Shown: positions 40,345 through 41,080 of the stretch, one piece after another
Layout: each line of letters starts with the position of its first letter
Numbering within the stretch: the first letter of the stretch is position 1
Assembly (NCBI RefSeq): GCF_004571065.1
Contig: NZ_SPQN01000030.1
Location: 1 to 41,080, forward strand
Reading direction: 5' to 3'
Source of the DNA: Geodermatophilus sp. DF01-2
Lineage (GTDB): Bacteria > Actinomycetota > Actinomycetes > Mycobacteriales > Geodermatophilaceae
Length of the DNA: 41,080 nucleotides
Notes under the pieces: generated by a model
Seen by the model: only the letters and a program-made list of their open reading frames with translations
Told to the model about the DNA's origin: nothing
Database searches by the model: none
Program-made: the position numbers and the translations under genes

Positions 40345-40380
40345 GAGGCCGCGGAACCCGAACCCGGGATCCGCGGCCTC
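40345..40380 (+). terminator. Terminator-like hairpin (attenuator candidate) upstream of whiB7
   Basis: Perfect 10-bp arms GAGGCCGCGG (40345-40354) and CCGCGGCCTC (40371-40380) are followed by the pyrimidine-rich TCTCATCTCC. The self-complementary word CCGCGG occurs at 40349, 40371 and 40392, so mutually exclusive pairings are possible. It lies between the leader frame stop and the whiB7 start. Confidence 0.6.
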
Positions 40381-40466
40381 TCTCATCTCCTCCGCGGCAC
40401 CCGGCCCCGACCCCCGGTCGGCGGGCCCCCGCCGGTCGTAGACGACGAGTACGAGGAGGAGCGGCA

Positions 40467-40808
40467 GTGCAGCAGACGGCCGACCGTCTGACGTCCCACC
40501 GCCGACCCGGGCTCCCCCGGACCGGCGGCCCCCTTCCCCGACGGCCGGCGCCGCCACTGGCGCCGGCACCGGTGCGGCGTCCGCTGCCGTGCCGGGCCGA
40601 CCCGGACCTGTGGTTCGCGGAGAGCCCGGCGCAGCTCGAGGAGGCCAAGATCCGCTGCGCGGAGTGCCCCGTCCGGGACACCTGCCTGGCGGGCGCGCTG
40701 GACCGCGGCGAGCCGTGGGGCGTCTGGGGCGGGGAGATCTTCGAGCGAGGTGTGGTCATCCCGCGCAAGCGCCCGCGGGGTCGCCCCCGCAAGGTGGCGG
40801 TCGCCTGA
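40467..40808 (+). CDS. whiB7: WhiB7 redox-sensing transcriptional activator
   Basis: A 113-residue WhiB-family activator of intrinsic antibiotic-resistance genes. Four Fe-S Cys are Cys42 (PCRADPDLWF), Cys64 and Cys67 (RCAEC) and Cys73 (DTC). The sigma-factor-contacting turn is GVWGGE (85-90), and the C-terminal AT-hook RGRPRK (104-109) is the WhiB7 hallmark that binds the AT-rich promoter box. The first 38 residues are a Pro/Arg-rich extension. Start GTG 40467 with GAGGAGGAG upstream. It lies downstream of uvrD2 as Rv3197A does in M. tuberculosis. Control is probably by autoactivation plus leader attenuation. Confidence 0.95.
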   Translation: MQQTADRLTSHRRPGLPRTGGPLPRRPAPPLAPAPVRRPLPCRADPDLWFAESPAQLEEAKIRCAECPVRDTCLAGALDRGEPWGVWGGEIFERGVVIPRKRPRGRPRKVAVA

Positions 40809-40810
40809 GG

Positions 40811-40866
40811 AAGGACCCCCTGCCCCCCGCCACCCGCAAGCTCATGGCGGGACCCTGCGGGGGGCC
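40811..40866 (+). repeat. Stop-codon-associated hairpin element, copy E
   Basis: Two bases after the whiB7 stop. Arms GGACCCCCTGC (40813-40823) and GCGGGGGGCC (40857-40866) pair with the bulged A and one G-U wobble. The inner stem CCCGCCA/TGGCGGG is fully paired here, with G-C in place of the A-C mismatch. A shorter related hairpin (GCCCC ... GGGGC) follows near 40880-40900. Confidence 0.72.
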
Positions 40867-40966
40867 GCCGTTCTCCCTGCCCCTCGCGAGCTCGGGGCGG
40901 GGCCGTACGAACCACCAGCACAGGTCCGCCGACGGCGGACCACCCACGACGACGTGAGGACCCGAC

Positions 40967-41080
40967 GTGTACACCTTCGAGTACGACATGGCCGTCGACC
41001 GGCTGCGCAGCCTGCGCGCCGAGGCCGACACCGCCGCGCGCGCCCGCCGGCTCCGCGCCGCCCGCCGCTGGGCCCGCCGG
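40967..41080 (+). CDS. Start of an unknown protein, cut by the window edge
   Basis: 38 codons are visible from GTG 40967, preceded by GAGGA at good spacing. The sequence begins MYTFEYDMAVDRLRSLRAE, then a very Ala/Arg-rich helix (TAARARRLRAARRWARR). No domain is recognised; a short basic helical protein is likely. Without the 3' part no function can be given. Confidence 0.6.
   Translation, partial: MYTFEYDMAVDRLRSLRAEADTAARARRLRAARRWARR

Noticed and set aside
1-41080. tRNA, rRNA, tmRNA or replication origin
   Set aside because: No cloverleaf-like sequence, rRNA segment or DnaA-box cluster was seen by reading both strands.

Overview
The window reads as a chromosomal stretch of a very high-GC actinobacterium, most likely of the Geodermatophilaceae type (Blastococcus, Geodermatophilus, Modestobacter); the family is inferred, not proven. 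The gene order follows the Mycobacterium tuberculosis Rv3211-to-Rv3197A neighbourhood closely: RNA helicase, ferritin-like protein, DUF3107 protein, TetR regulator, DUF3152 metalloprotease, moeZ, alkyltransferase-like protein, adnA, adnB, nudC, mycoredoxin, uvrD2, whiB7. Several genes have a TAnnnT -10 element 6-9 nt upstream of an ATG or GTG and no Shine-Dalgarno, the mark of leaderless transcripts.

Layout. 1-9170: core genes for RNA metabolism (helicase), stress and regulation (ferritin-like, DUF3107, TetR), envelope proteolysis (DUF3152), sulfur transfer (moeZ) and DNA lesion recognition (alkyltransferase-like protein). 9171-21346: an accessory block inserted between the alkyltransferase-like gene and adnA. 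It is one minus-strand run of ten overlapping or tightly spaced genes: IclR regulator, alpha/beta-hydrolase-like protein with no nucleophile, OpuC-type ABC importer (two permeases, ATPase, lipoprotein), carbon-nitrogen hydrolase, DUF6282 metal hydrolase, MmgE/PrpD protein and a fused FAD/Fe-S dehydrogenase. It looks like an import-and-degradation pathway for a nitrogen-containing organic solute that I cannot match to a described pathway. A small unknown gene lies at its right edge. 21347-28014: adnA and adnB, the mycobacterial-type double-strand-break resection helicase-nuclease. 28142-34925: a small membrane protein, an epoxide-hydrolase-like enzyme, an M20 dipeptidase, a DUF2510 protein and an M16 protease pair. 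34922-41080: nudC, a degenerate kinase-like protein, an ANTAR protein, mycoredoxin-1, uvrD2, a long regulated leader, whiB7, and the start of an unknown gene.

The non-coding part is also rich. A ~57-nt hairpin element recurs at least six times, usually starting at a stop codon. Its stem sequences differ between copies but stay complementary, and each copy keeps a bulged A. One rearranged copy sits at the adnA/adnB junction and is read into the predicted AdnB N-terminus. I saw no copy in the accessory block, which fits later acquisition of that block. The whiB7 leader carries a canonical promoter with an AT-rich box, a 100-codon reading frame and a strong hairpin, suggesting translation-coupled attenuation. 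Two divergent gene pairs share symmetrical AnnnTAnnnT promoters. Three neighbouring proteins (NudC, the kinase-like protein, UvrD2) have lost a signature metal- or nucleotide-binding motif.
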